Origin: Paramecium tetraurelia
Taxonomy: Eukaryota > Ciliophora > Oligohymenophorea > Peniculida > Parameciidae
Reading direction: 5' to 3'
Length of the DNA stretch: 64,000 bases
NCBI RefSeq assembly: GCF_000165425.1
Contig: NW_001799288.1
Location: forward strand, 523,067 to 587,066
Shown: positions 37,568 to 48,459 of the stretch, piece after piece
Layout: every line of letters begins with the position of its first letter
How positions within the stretch are numbered: the stretch's first letter is position 1
Made by a program: the position numbers and the translations under genes
Notes under the pieces: model-generated
The model's input: only the letters and a program-made list of their open reading frames with translations
What the model was told of the DNA's origin: nothing
The model's database searches: none

Positions 37568-38577
37568 TAATTACACTCTCTTTTATTATTATATTTAAAA
37601 TTCACTTAATCTTTGAGCCTCATGCAGATTAATTTCATAATTCATACACCCTTCGCATTTGCAATCCACTCCACATTTTTTGCCTGCATTATAACATTCG
37701 CAGTATTTTTTTAAGCATTTACTTTTTTTGCAAAAGCATTTAACTTCATCATTCAGATTTCTGTTTATTTGACTTCTTGTCTATTCAATTAATTCTTTAT
37801 TCTATTCATTATTACAGCAATCCAAACATTCACAAGTCTCTCCACAAAATTTACCTTATTGGAAACATTAGCAATAAAATTTCAGACATTATGTCTTCTT
37901 ACAAATACACCCTTATTTAGACAGTGGTATTAACGACAATCGATCAGGGATGATTTCACATTATTTCTCCAAAGTCAATTTGTTAATCAAATCTTCAATT
38001 GCATTTTGATTATTTGATTCATCTTGCCATTCAAACACAATTTCTAATTCATTTTCTTTTGATTTTCTATTTGATATATTGGATGGTCTGAAAGAGGAGT
38101 TTCTTTGTTCAAGACTTTGCTTTTCACTCTTCTCACTTTTTTCGCTCTTCTCACTTTTTTCCAAACTGAATTTTTATTATTATTCAAATGTTTAACTAAA
38201 TGTTAAACTATTTTTAGGTTATTAATCATTGATGTTATATCCAGAAAATCGATTAAATAAATTAAAATTAGATCCTCTTGATTAAAACGATTAGATAGAT
38301 TACTTTTATAACATTTGGTCTTCCACACTCATCAATGATCTAGATTAAAATCTAATAAATACTTTTTTTCAACAAACTCTTCATCCTATTGCTTTTATTA
38401 ACTTTCTCTATCCATTAAGTATTACATCCTTGGTGCTTATGAATTCCTTTAAAATGATTATCTCCCAAAACCACTTTCAGCCAAATTCCATTCGTTAAAG
38501 TTATCATCTAGTTCGTTCCCTCCTCTGACAAAGCATATATTATTTTATTTCTTATCACTTCCTCTCTCCTATGTCAT
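37562..38577 (-). CDS. CXC-domain (tesmin/TSO1/LIN54-like) protein
   Basis: CXC proteins bind DNA (CHR-type elements) and act in cell-cycle gene control. Two cysteine-rich CRC motifs sit near the C-terminus: GCICKKTQCLKFYCQCFQQG...[13 protein letters not shown], a linker with NRNLND, then [20 protein letters not shown]...[13 protein letters not shown]. The N-terminal ~200 residues are Ser/Gln-rich with a SEK tandem repeat ([13 protein letters not shown], near 38110-38160). One 23-nt intron (gtatttatta...atctag) gives 331 codons, 330 aa; ATG 38575-38577, stop TGA 37562-37564. It faces away from a second CXC gene that starts 165 bases to the right. Confidence 0.85.
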
Positions 38578-38742
38578 TATAATATATTATAATGAAAAAT
38601 AAAAATATTATACAAAATATAGAATCTAATTATAATTACCTCTTATCTCATCGAAATCAATATATTTTATAAACCTTCCAAATTTAATTTAGAATATTAT
38701 TACCATCAAATGTATAGATTATATAAATAATTAAAATTTTTA

Positions 38743-39744
38743 ATGAATACTAGAGCTTAAAAGAAACAGAGTTTACCTTCACAAATTCCTACAGGTATGA
38801 AACATAAGATAGTTTAATGGATATAATAAGCTATTTTATCTATATTTTAAATTATTTATTTATTATTTAGAATCAAAAACTAAGTAAGAAGAGCTAATTG
38901 GGGAACCAGTCATTTCAAAAGTAAATATTGATAATGATGAATCTAATAACAAGATTACAAGTCTGAATTTTAGATTCAACCCAGGCATTAAAAAACTATA
39001 AATAACTAAAACATATCCTAATGAGAAAAGTGGTAATTGCATTATAAATGTCAGGTTTTAAGGCTCAAAAAGCTAGGAATAAGCCTATTGTTTTGAATTT
39101 ATTAAATTGTATTAAATAAGGTTATGATGGTAAACTCTATGATGTCATGGATGTAAATACTTATATTTAATTGGTGAGTGACAAATAATAATCTCAAAAC
39201 ATTCCTAAATCTTTAAAGTGTAAATGTAACAAATCTATGTGTTTAAAACAATATTGTGATTGCTTTGCAAATGGTAATATGTGTACTACTCAATGTTAAT
39301 GCCAGGGGTGTCATAATACTGAAGATTATAAAGAGGAAAGAGGTGAAGCCATAAATAAATTGAAATTGCAAAATTAATCAATTGAGGTATTTAATTAATA
39401 ATATTGATAAGAAAGAAGTACCTGTTGGAATTAGTTGCAAATGCAAAAAATCGAAATGCTTAAAACGTTATTGCGATTGTTTTCAGAACAATTAGAAATG
39501 CCATGAAAGTTGCCAATGTTCTAATTGCTCAAATTAACAGGAAAAAGTAGAGTAGGGAGATCAACGATTAATGATGAATTCTATTTCATAATTTGATGAA
39601 AACAGCAAATTGCCAAAGTCACCAATAGTGTATAACAGACAAGGGTTTTTCAGAAGAAATGATAGTATGAACTATTCGAATTCTTTTGGATACTCCAGAA
39701 GTATATAAAATAATTAATTAATTAGGAATGCTCGTACAACATGA
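38743..39744 (+). CDS. second CXC-domain (tesmin/TSO1/LIN54-like) protein
   Basis: Two CRC motifs: LKCKCNKSMCLKQYCDCFAN...CTTQCQCQGCHN, then after a 25-nt intron [20 protein letters not shown]...CHESCQCSNCSN. The N-terminal part is basic/acidic and not alignable by eye with the neighbour's. Introns: 76 nt (38795-38870), 22 nt (gttttaaggc...agctag) and 25 nt (gtatttaatt...gataag) give 293 codons, 292 aa; ATG 38743-38745, stop TGA 39742-39744. The 76-nt intron is far outside the size range seen in the rest of the window. Likely a DNA-binding regulator; probably an old divergent duplicate of the gene on the left. Confidence 0.8.
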
Positions 39745-39830
39745 TGGACCATACTTTTTAAAGTAAGACTCGTAAGGTTTTAATTGAATAACATAATAAC
39801 TGTAATTATAATTCAATTTTGTAAATTGTA

Positions 39831-40066
39831 TCACGGAAGACTCTTTCTAATGTTCTCGAGGGTTTATGTAATATGATTGACAGAGGTAGTGAGCTATAGG
39901 ATTATTGAGTTAATAATACTTGCTCAGCAGTGCTTTTGATGCCGTTTATCTGAGCCTCCAATTAATTGAGTTTTTCTGGGACTGCTTTGAGAGTGACGGC
40001 ATTTCTTTAAATAGCAGCAAAATCATCTTCAATTTATTGCATTTGAGGTACTTAACATTGACCCAT
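39831..40066 (-). CDS. short coiled-coil protein (69 aa)
   Basis: One 26-nt intron (gtattattaa...cctatag) joins MGQCQVPQMQQIEDDFAAIQ...LKAVPEKLNQLEAQINGIKS to LTTSVNHITQTLENIRKSLP, 70 codons from ATG 40064-40066 to TGA 39831-39833. Heptad pattern over nearly the whole length suggests a coil such as seen in small adaptor subunits (BLOC-1, DASH or kinetochore-like), but none is recognised. Gly-2 and Cys-4 would also permit N-acylation. Confidence 0.6.
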
Positions 40067-40116
40067 TGTATAAAAATAAAATTTAATTATTAATAAATAA
40101 ATTAATTAATTTAAGG

Positions 40117-40671
40117 ATGTCAATGAGTGATTAGAGTAAGACAGAAAATCGGATATTTGTAACAGGATATTCAACAAAAGATAAAAATGAGGAAGATATC
40201 AAAACTCTTTTTTCCAAATATGGAGAGATTAGTGAATTTTCTTGGAAGGGTCGTTTTTGTTTCATTGTATTTTAGCATATATTATATTAGGCTTATTCAA
40301 AAGCTGAAGAAGCTACAGAGGCAGTGAATGAAATGAATCAAAAAGACTAAGATGGGAACACTTTCGTTGTTGAGATAGCCAGAGCCAAGAAAAAGGACGG
40401 TGAATGCTATCAATGCGGCAGAATAGGACATTTGTAATTAATATGATGATATGAATTAGTGCTCGTAATTGTAGATAAAAAAGAAGATCATCAAGCTCAA
40501 GTTCAAGGTATTTATTTAATACTAATTAGACGTCACAAAAGAAAGAGTAAGAAATATAAAAAGAGAAGTCCCTCCAGCTCTTCAAGTTCATCATCTTCTT
40601 CATCTTCAAGAGACAGGAAGAAGAAATAAAAAACTAAAAAAAGAAAATAATCCTCATCTTCAAGTGATTGA
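40117..40671 (+). CDS. SR splicing factor: RRM, CCHC knuckle and RS tail (SRSF7/RSZ-like)
   Basis: RRM in residues ~10-85 with RNP2 RIFVTGYS and RNP1 KGRFCFIAYS; then one CCHC zinc knuckle CYQCGRIGHFARNC; then a Ser-rich RS-type tail (SSSSSSRRHKRKSKKYKK, a long Ser run, RDRKKK). This layout is that of SRSF7/9G8 and plant RSZ proteins, which promote exon definition and mRNA export. Three introns of 24, 26 and 22 nt, all TAG, give 161 codons, 160 aa; ATG 40117-40119, stop TGA 40669-40671. One intron splits the zinc knuckle. Confidence 0.92.
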
Positions 40672-40737
40672 TTTAAAAGAATTTGGATATATATCAATGA
40701 TTAAAAATTATCGTGTTTTTGTTGTGAATAAATCTAA

Positions 40738-41841
40738 TCATTTTTTCAATGCTTATTCGTTGTCTCTTAAAATTTAAAAGGCAGTCTTTAACGAATTCAA
40801 TTGTCCTTCTCTCTTACTAGCATTGGATCTGAAATTTGAATCATATAAATCTTTTTGAACTCTTGTCGTTTCTAATAATTATTAAGTATTTTCCTAATTC
40901 AAAGTCAACTGTTTATTTCTTCTCTATACAATATTCTATATGTCAATAAGTGATTTAAGCATACCAAATCATTTTATCTATTCTTCAAAGAGCTGCTAGT
41001 CTTCTGATTGTCCTATCCTAATTTCTCTCTTAAAATTGACACTTCATTAATTAATGAGTTAAAGTTTTGTTCTGCAGCTGTTTGATTTTCTTCTCTGAAT
41101 TGTTAACCATCCTTAATTGATGCAATTATTTATTCAATTAATTCAATAGCTTTTCTAGCTGTTACTTCATCAAATCTTAATTACCCAATACATTTACTTC
41201 ACAGATAAATCTAATAATAAGGCAAGAGGATGTTTATGTCCTAATTCTTGTTTTACTTATTTTATTATTTCTTATTTTTCAGTTTCTTCAAGGAATGAAC
41301 CTGAATTTGAAAGAACAGCCTTAACCAATTTATCATGAATTTCTTCTAGAGCTCCTAAAATCTTTTAAGCAGCAGTCTAATTAGTTTATACAGACTAGAT
41401 CTCCTTAGCTCTATTATCGCGGATTTACTCTTCTCTTTAATTTATTGCTTCTAATTGTTTCTTAATGGAAACACTAGTAGATGTAAGTGTTGAAATTGAT
41501 TATGTAATTTCTCCTATTTTTCGATTTGTTGTTTAAACTTCATTTTATAATGATGCTAAATTTGCCTCTAATTATTCTATGCTCTATTAAAATGCAGCCA
41601 TTCTTGAAGCATATTCCAAATTTGCAGAATTAATTTATCCAGTTAAATCATCGATCATTTTTTATAACAACTCAAAAACACGATCTAATTATCCGCCTGC
41701 CAAACTTAATTCCAACATATCAACTAATTGTGAATTATATTCGCTTTATTCTAATTTTTTTCTTAATTGCTAAAGAGCAGGACTTTCAGTAGCAATTGCC
41801 ATTGTTACTAATAACAACACTAATAGAGACTTGTGTGACAT
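40738..41841 (-). CDS. trichocyst matrix protein (TMP family)
   Basis: Secretory-granule crystal protein of Paramecium trichocysts. N-terminal signal peptide MSHKSLLVLLLVTMAIA, then ~330 residues of heptad-rich helix: LQQLRKKLEQSEYNSQLVDM, LDRVFELLQKMIDDLTGQI, IEQLEANLASLQNEVQTTN, ISTLTSTSVSIKKQLEAIN, AEQNFNSLINEVSILREKL, ending FQILRDNEQALKK. TMPs are made as precursors and cleaved inside the maturing granule; a possible processing region is around SGSFLEETEKQ. Introns of 22 nt (AAG) and 29 nt (TAG) give 351 codons, 350 aa. ATG 41839-41841, 30 bases downstream of the stop of the same-strand gene to the right. Confidence 0.85.
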
Positions 41842-41871
41842 TTAATCCGTTTTTATATTTATTATTAATAA

Positions 41872-43150
41872 TCATTATTGTGGTTTTCTTTAGGGAATCT
41901 ATGCAGGGGATTATTTTATATGTTATTAAGGCGAAGCATACTATGTTATATAATATAATTTCTTACTGATTCCTTTCTAATACATGGTGTTGGATGAATG
42001 GCTTCCAATGTTAATTCACCATTTTGTCTTAATAACAATGCTCTGTCTTATTCACTTAATTTTTAAAGTTTTGGATTAGCTTTCAAGTTTCCTTAAATTT
42101 ATTTAAATATCTCAATTAAATTATCTTTTTTATATTGAATAGTTGCCTTTCTTATTGGTGATCCCTAGATGTCTTTACTTCCTCTATTATTGAATATATT
42201 TTTATAAATACTTATGTTTAGCTGGTTAAATTTATTCTGAAGTTTTTCTTGAAGTTGACTTTTTTTCAACATACTAATAATTAAATAAATTAAAATACTG
42301 GACTCTATTGCACCTTTGGAGGCTTCTCGACATTTTTTACATTTTGCTCCTACTTTTCTAATGATTATTTTTCAACATAAATCTCTTTGGGTCCTGATGA
42401 TGGAGTCTTTGTTTTTTTATCTTAATGCTCGACTTACTCGCTTCCCTTTCGTTCTTAACCTGATTATTTTCTGGGATTTGGTTATTGCTATTGAACTGGA
42501 GGATAATATGGTTTGGCAGTCTTTTCTTATTATGTCTATGCTGCAACATCATCCGAAGCCTTTCTTATATATAAATTTTAGAACATTTAGTTATCTAAAT
42601 TACTAAGACACTATTACTGTATTGATATAAGTATTGTGCTTGATTGTTGAATCCCAAACTCTTTGTCAGTGATTGATACACATTTTCTGGTTCCACATAT
42701 GCCTTTAATGGATCTTTTGGATCATTCACTGCTTAATCTAAAAACTTCAAGCCAATTTCATCATCCTTAAATGTCACTCTACAACATCCGCCTTCAAATG
42801 ATATCTCACACTCAACGTTCTTCAGATATTTTTCAATCAGGTAAGCTTTGAAATCTGCATTTGTTTAGCTGATTTCATTTATTATAATATTCTTTGTGTG
42901 TGGAGGTATCAATAGAGTCACATATCCTTCATGCAATTTGCAATTTTTGCATTGCTTCAAAGCCTATCATAGATATATATTATCTTACTCCTAAAATTTC
43001 TTCTATGGAATGCTTTGCTAGCGAGTATTCTTTTTGAAGTGCCACTATTGGTAGATTCAAATTTGGGTCCAAGTTTTTTAGAAGGTATTTATTTTTCTCT
43101 AGGTGTTCTCTTGTGAACATGCCATCTAATTGTTTTATTAAATCAGTCAT
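41872..43150 (-). CDS. La-related-like RNA-binding protein (tentative)
   Basis: N-terminal ~60 residues (FTREHLEKNKYLLKNLDPNL, NLPIVALQKEYSLAK) resemble the second half of a La motif, where LxxDxFLxxxMDxxGxVPI is usual. A following alpha/beta segment (YVTLLIPPHTKNIIINEIS, ECEISFEGGCCRVTFKDDE, LKFLDQAVND) could be an RRM. The rest is disordered and basic/Gln/Pro-rich, with a terminal helical block (KDNLIEIFKQIQGNL, ALLLRQNGELTLEAIHPTP). Five introns (25, 23, 25, 28 and 26 nt) give 384 codons, 383 aa. ATG 43148-43150, stop TGA 41872-41874. In ciliates La-family proteins include the telomerase assembly factor p65, but nothing here proves that role. Confidence 0.55.
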
Positions 43151-44180
43151 TAAAAATTTAATGAATAAATAAAATATAAAAAATACTACGTAATGGCCTT
43201 CTTAAACTTACACTTTAAGAATATAATATAAATTCAATCTTTAATCATTTTCTTATTTCTAAAAAAAAAAGAAACTTTTAAGAAAGACAAAAGATTGTTA
43301 AGAATTTATTATTAAATTAATATATTTTAATTAATAATTTATTTTATAAATCCTAGTGTCTATATAAAATATTAATATGCTTATCAAATTTCCCTTGTCA
43401 TGAAATTTTCTATTTGTTTATCTAAAATTGACAAAATATTTATGAATTTCATTTCTAAACAAACATTAGATTGGAAGTTTGATAATACAAACTTTATTTT
43501 AGTTTAAATTATGAAATTATCTATTCTATAGATGCAAAAGATAATTAAGAATAATCAATTAGAAATTGAAATCTAAAGGGAAAAATAAAAACTATATAGG
43601 CTTAAAAGAAGTCTCCAATTTATCATAATTTAGAAATAAAATTCTTTCAATTTATCAAATTTATATACTGTAAGAGATTATCAATGAAGATTTATAGATC
43701 TCAAACATAATATTTCCTAGTAGAAATTTTTGATTTTATTATTTGTTTAATGTATAAAACTAAATTATTAACTTATATCTTTTGTACTGTCTTTATTTTT
43801 AATGCATTCTATATTTAATCTAAAATTGGTATTAGATATGAAAGACAGTTAATGTCTTGATATAATCTAATTTTACAATTTACAACCTTTGATTATATAT
43901 TACCTTAAAACAAAATTACTAAGAAGGAGTTACTTATATAACAAAATAAAATAAAGGGTTCAAGCTATTTTGGATTGTTTTTAATTCCGATTTACCTAAA
44001 TAGATTAATTTTTAAATGCATTTCCTATTAACTGCAATCTCTTTAATAATTATGAGCAGATTACATAAGGTTATTATAATAAAGACCTTTAAATAAGCTT
44101 AAGATCATATATAAATTCCTTTGATAATAGAAAAAATGAGACTTCATTTATAATTTGTACTTATAATAATTATTAATAAA
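43151..44180. other. large AT-rich intergenic gap
   Basis: About 1 kb between two divergent genes. One short plus-strand frame (ATG 43532, MQKIIKNNQLEIEIQREKQK..., 51 codons to a TGA) has a helical look but no other support. No RNA gene or repeat seen. Confidence 0.45.
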
Positions 44181-45991
44181 ATGTATAACTATAATGAATT
44201 AGATTAATTGGTCATTAAGGGGAGTACAAGATTTCAAGAAGTAAATTTTAATTAGCCGAGACTCTTTTAGCCAAAGCTGAATATTATCAAGTTAAAAGGA
44301 TTTCAATAATTAGTAGATTTAATTAAGCAATAAGAATCGTTTTCGAAACATAATTAGATTCCATAAATTAATACTTAGAAAAATCTGCCATCAATTTTGG
44401 CTTATCCTCCTAAAGCAGAATTAATTACTACTTCAAAAAAAGAAATATCAATAAGAAAATATAGTGAAACAAGAGTTTATGGCAGAAAAAGTTTTACTGA
44501 AACTGCTGAGCCTCATTCTCTTGAGCCAAGAAGAATCAATACAATAAGAAACAAATTCGCAATTAAAAAGGCTTTTCCAAATAAATAAGAAGAATAAAAC
44601 ATGTTTGAAAATCCTTCCGATTTTGCTACAATCCTAAGCTTCTCAAATTTATTAATGATAATTCCTTAAGAGAAGATAGTCTACAAGGCATTTATAACAA
44701 AAGGAAATAATGGATAACTTGTTAGACAATTAATAAAGTCTCGATCTTGGTGGATTTTACTTGATACACCTTAAACTGATGTGAATCTTTATTGGACATA
44801 ACTCAGAAAACAGGGATTTTATAAGGATCTGATAACCCTTACCGGAAATCAGTCGACATTCACAAAAGGCTAGAAAAAATAAGTTTATGATAAGTTAAAG
44901 CTGAAGTTGGATGAAGAAAAGTATACAAATTTCGTTTCGAGTAATATTTTAAGAGTACATAATCACTTAGAAGGCAATTTCTAGATCTCAAATAAGAAAG
45001 CATTATATTATAATATGAAATCCTATTATGAATCAATAGGACAAGATCCATTTCAGTTCATACCATTGACATTTCATATTTAAGATGGTATTAAGGATCC
45101 TGTGTATTAGTAATTTGAAGAATATGCAAGAAAGAACAATATAAATGTATGGATAATAAAACCAGGGGAATAATCGAACAGAGGTAATGGAATAGAGGTA
45201 GCCAACTCTATATCTTAAGTCAAAAGACTTGTGTCTTATAAGGAATTGCATTCAAATGGTGTAAAAAAGACTTTTATTGTCCAATAATATATAAATAAGC
45301 CATTATTATACAACAAAAGGAAGTTCGATATAAGATGTTTTATGTTGATAACCTGTATAAATCATCAATTCAAGGCTTACTGGTATTAGGAAGGGTATAT
45401 AAGAACGAGTTGCAAGGAGTTCAATTTGGATGACACAGACTGTAAATATACTCATTTGACTAATGATGCTGTTTAGAAGTACAGCAAAAACTATGGAAAA
45501 TACGAAACAGGAAATAAAGTAAATGATTAATTTAATTTAAGGTCTCTTTTAATGATTTTTCTAAGTATGTTTAGGAAATCTATAATTTAAATTTTAATAA
45601 CACGATAGAACAATTAAAGAGTTTATGCTCTGACATCGTCAAAGCTTCTTATTAACATCTAGATCCAAATCGCCATTTCTATACTTTTGAGTTATTTGGA
45701 CTGGATTTTATGATAGACAGTGATTTCAAACCTTGGCTCATTGAAGTGAATACAAATCCATGTCTTGAAACTTGTTGTCCTCTATTGTCTAGATTGATAA
45801 ATCATTTAGTCGAAAATACTATTAGAATTGCAATAGATCCAATGTATCCTGCTCCTACCAAGAAAAAACCACTGCCTGAATTCAAAAACAATTTTGAACT
45901 TATTTTCTATACTTCTCTCAAAGAATAATGTGGGAAACTACCAGAAATTTAATAAGATGATGACGATCTTGATGTAGATGATGATAATTGA
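44181..45991 (+). CDS. tubulin tyrosine ligase-like (TTLL) amino-acid ligase
   Basis: TTLL enzymes add Glu or Gly chains to tubulin; ciliates have many. ATP-grasp core motifs: NINVWIIKPGEQSNRGNGIE (nucleotide-binding Lys), KKTFIVQQYINKPLLYNKRK, FDIRCFMLITCINHQFKAYW, YTHLTNDAVQKYSKNYGKYE, FELFGLDFMIDSDFKPWLIE and VNTNPCLE (metal-binding Glu/Asn). The N-terminal ~190 residues are a basic, Ser-rich extension; the C-terminus is acidic (DDDDLDVDDDN), itself tubulin-tail-like. One 23-nt intron (45519-45541, AAG) gives 596 codons, 595 aa. The WIIKPG form is closest to TTLL3/8/10-type ligases, so glycylation is possible; subfamily is not certain. Confidence 0.9.
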
Positions 45992-46012
45992 ATTAATATA
46001 TATATTTATTTG

Positions 46013-47202
46013 TCATTCTAATTCCATACTCATTTTACTTAATTAATATTGTAATTATAGGTCTTGATTAACAATATCACTATCTGTTCTCAAATATAAA
46101 GATGCTTTCTTTGATAATGATTATTGATCTTATTGATCATCAAGTAGATCATGAAAAGGAAGTTAGACATCTTGAAATATATTGGATCCTTGTTGATTAA
46201 TATCTGTCGCATAGAGATGTTTCTGTTCTAGACTCATTTATTGTGCAAATTACAAGAAATCGCCATTAGAATTTAGAGAATCTATGCAATTTATAATATT
46301 TTCATATACCAGCTTTCCCAAGTCCATTATATGAGGTTTGCATATAATGGTTATGTTATTATAAGTTATTTATTGAGTTTTCTTGCTCAAACTAGCTCTG
46401 TATAGTATCTAGTTTTTTATCTTCCTTTTATATTTATTCTATTAAATAATCTTTTCCTGTGAAATCACACTTTGAGTATTGTTATTGAGGAGTAATCTCC
46501 TTACCATCCGAATCGGATTCCTTAGTTTAAATATTATAGTGCTTCTTTATATGAGAGTAAAATCGATTCTTAACCGAGTTTTCCTTTATTATTTGATGAA
46601 AAGATTACAGGTCTTCCTATTAAGTTCTTTGATATTTCACTCCATCTTGGACCCAAACTTATATACAATTTATAGATTTCCTCATCTTCCCTCTCATCAA
46701 ATGGATCATGATTAATAGTTTTATCTAACTTATTGATAAATCTTTCTCTTATCTATTTCCCACTTCTCCCAGTCATCTCGTTTTCAATTCTTTTCCAATT
46801 TTTTCCAAACTTTTAAATCAAACGTAACACCTGTCTATCTTCTTCTTCTGTCCATTGCTTTCTCATTTTAATCTTATAATAATCTCTATTATACTCTATT
46901 TGGATTTATTCTTTTCCATCTTTATGAACACTGCGATTAATTTCTTCCAGGTATTGCTTAGGCTACTTGTGTCCAATTTCCATTAAATTTTTCATAACAG
47001 TCTTACAACATCTGATCTTCTTCAGGTGTCCATATTTTTACAATTCTCTTCTTAATCATTGGTTCTGAGTCTGATGCATCCGAGTCATAGTAATCAGAAC
47101 TATATTTCCGAATGCTTTTTTTGGATATCTAGCTCTGTTAGCTATTGGCTCTATATTCACATTAAATATATATAAATACCTAGCTCTTGTGCTTTGACTC
47201 AT
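46013..47202 (-). CDS. three-repeat (R1R2R3) Myb protein
   Basis: Three consecutive Myb repeats: R1 KIWTPEEDQMLQDCYEKFNG, NWTQVAQAIPGRNQSQCSQR; R2 KQWTEEEDRQVLRLIQKFGK, NWKRIENEMTGRSGKQIRER; R3 DEREDEEIYKLYISLGPRWS, EISKNLIGRPENSVKNRFYS. Trp/aromatic spacing is intact and the R3 recognition helix NSVKNRFYS is the classical c-Myb form, so binding to AACNG-type sites and cell-cycle gene control are plausible. The N-terminus is short and Ser-rich, the C-terminus Gln-rich. Four introns (29, 22, 25 and 28 nt) give 362 codons, 361 aa. ATG 47200-47202, stop TGA 46013-46015, convergent with the TTLL gene with 21 bases between the stops. Confidence 0.9.
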
Positions 47203-47361
47203 TTAAAATATAATATAAGTGAAAAATTAAAAATGTTATTTGATAAAAAAACTAATATTCAATAGAGGTTAAAAATTATTTATTAGTTATATGACTTTTT
47301 TAATTGTCATCAAACATTATATATTAATTCTTATAAATTACAATTTATTCAGATTAAATTG

Positions 47362-48246
47362 TCAAATGAATTTACTTTGAAAAAGATGTTTCCTGCTTTG
47401 AGTAATGGATTAAAGTGATGGTAGAGTTTTTTAAATAGGAGTAATATTTGCTTTAACTCTTGTAGTTATATGATACTGATTTACAAAATAATTTTTCTGT
47501 GTAGGAAGATATTACTTTAGTACAACTGGTTTGGGAGTTATTCTCTTTCTGAAATCTAGCTTTAGATCAACCAAGGGAGGTTCTACTAAAACTGGAGTTT
47601 GATTGTATTGAAACTGATTCTCCATTTGGGTTGACAAACTTGATATATGATATTTTTTGCTTTATAATTATTTTATTTTATGCATTCTAATTAAAGATTG
47701 CTGCTTGATTTAATTTCTTGTGTTGTATTTCATTATTCTCAATTCCGAATTGATTTGATGCTGGGGTCTTACTTAAAATGTATTCGACCGTTTCTCAAAC
47801 TCACTTTATTGGCCACAATTAGAACAAAGACAACTCTTCCTTCTGACTGTATTGATCACTCTTTGCACTCTTGCTTCAATTTATTAGTCCTCACCAAATA
47901 TTTGTCTACTGTACGACATTATCCTTTGAATTTTCCCTTATTTCAAGATATCTATTTTACTTAAAAGACTGATTGATCTCTAATCTCTTAAATAAATTAG
48001 TTGGTTTACCTTTGATCATTGAAATATGAATTTCTTTTGTGTGATGAGTGTTTTGGATATAAATTTGTTTCGGTTTCTTGAACATACCTAAGCTCATTAT
48101 AGAATTAGAGAAATCTATTGATATTTTTTCCTTCTCATAACCTGCAGGTTTTTTTTGTTTTAAAATCAAATCAAGCAGTGAATCCTTAATTCACAATTTT
48201 ATTGTACTTTTTAATATGAATCATCCTGAGAATTGCTTGAATCCAT
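47362..48246 (-). CDS. basic Gln-rich protein, unknown function
   Basis: With introns of 23 nt (gtacaataaa...attaag) and 25 nt (gtacagtaga...gtgag) the frame from ATG 48244-48246 to TGA 47362-47364 has 279 codons (278 aa). The N-terminus is acidic (MDSSNSQDDSYQK); the rest is basic with short hydrophobic patches (SLLDLILKQKKPAGYEKEK) and one CxCxxC cluster (SCLCSNCGQQSEF). No TM segment or recognised family. The second intron would end in GAG, unusual, but it restores a clean long frame through RVQRVINTVRRKSCLCSNCG. Likely largely disordered. Confidence 0.6.
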
Positions 48247-48459
48247 TAATTAATAAAATTTTCAATTTGTTATTTACATTTATATGAGTGATATATTTAA
48301 TTTTCTTACTGAGTCAGTTTTAAAAAAAAGATTTTAGATTTATTTATTGTTGTTTGCCCTTAGAAAGGTTCTTTAAGTTGAAATTAATAAAATGAAATAA
48401 GAATTATTAATTAATGATATAATTTATATAGGTTCTATTTATTATTGTATGGTATTATA

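Noticed and set aside
42316-42606. 96-residue plus-strand standard-code frame and an overlapping 64-residue minus-strand frame (42358-42552)
   Set aside because: Both are shadows. The minus-strand La-related-like gene read with TAA/TAG as Gln and its 23-nt intron has a better composition and an exact total frame.
47698-47964. 88-residue plus-strand frame
   Set aside because: Antisense to the basic Gln-rich gene, which has a 278-codon frame after two introns and explains the region.
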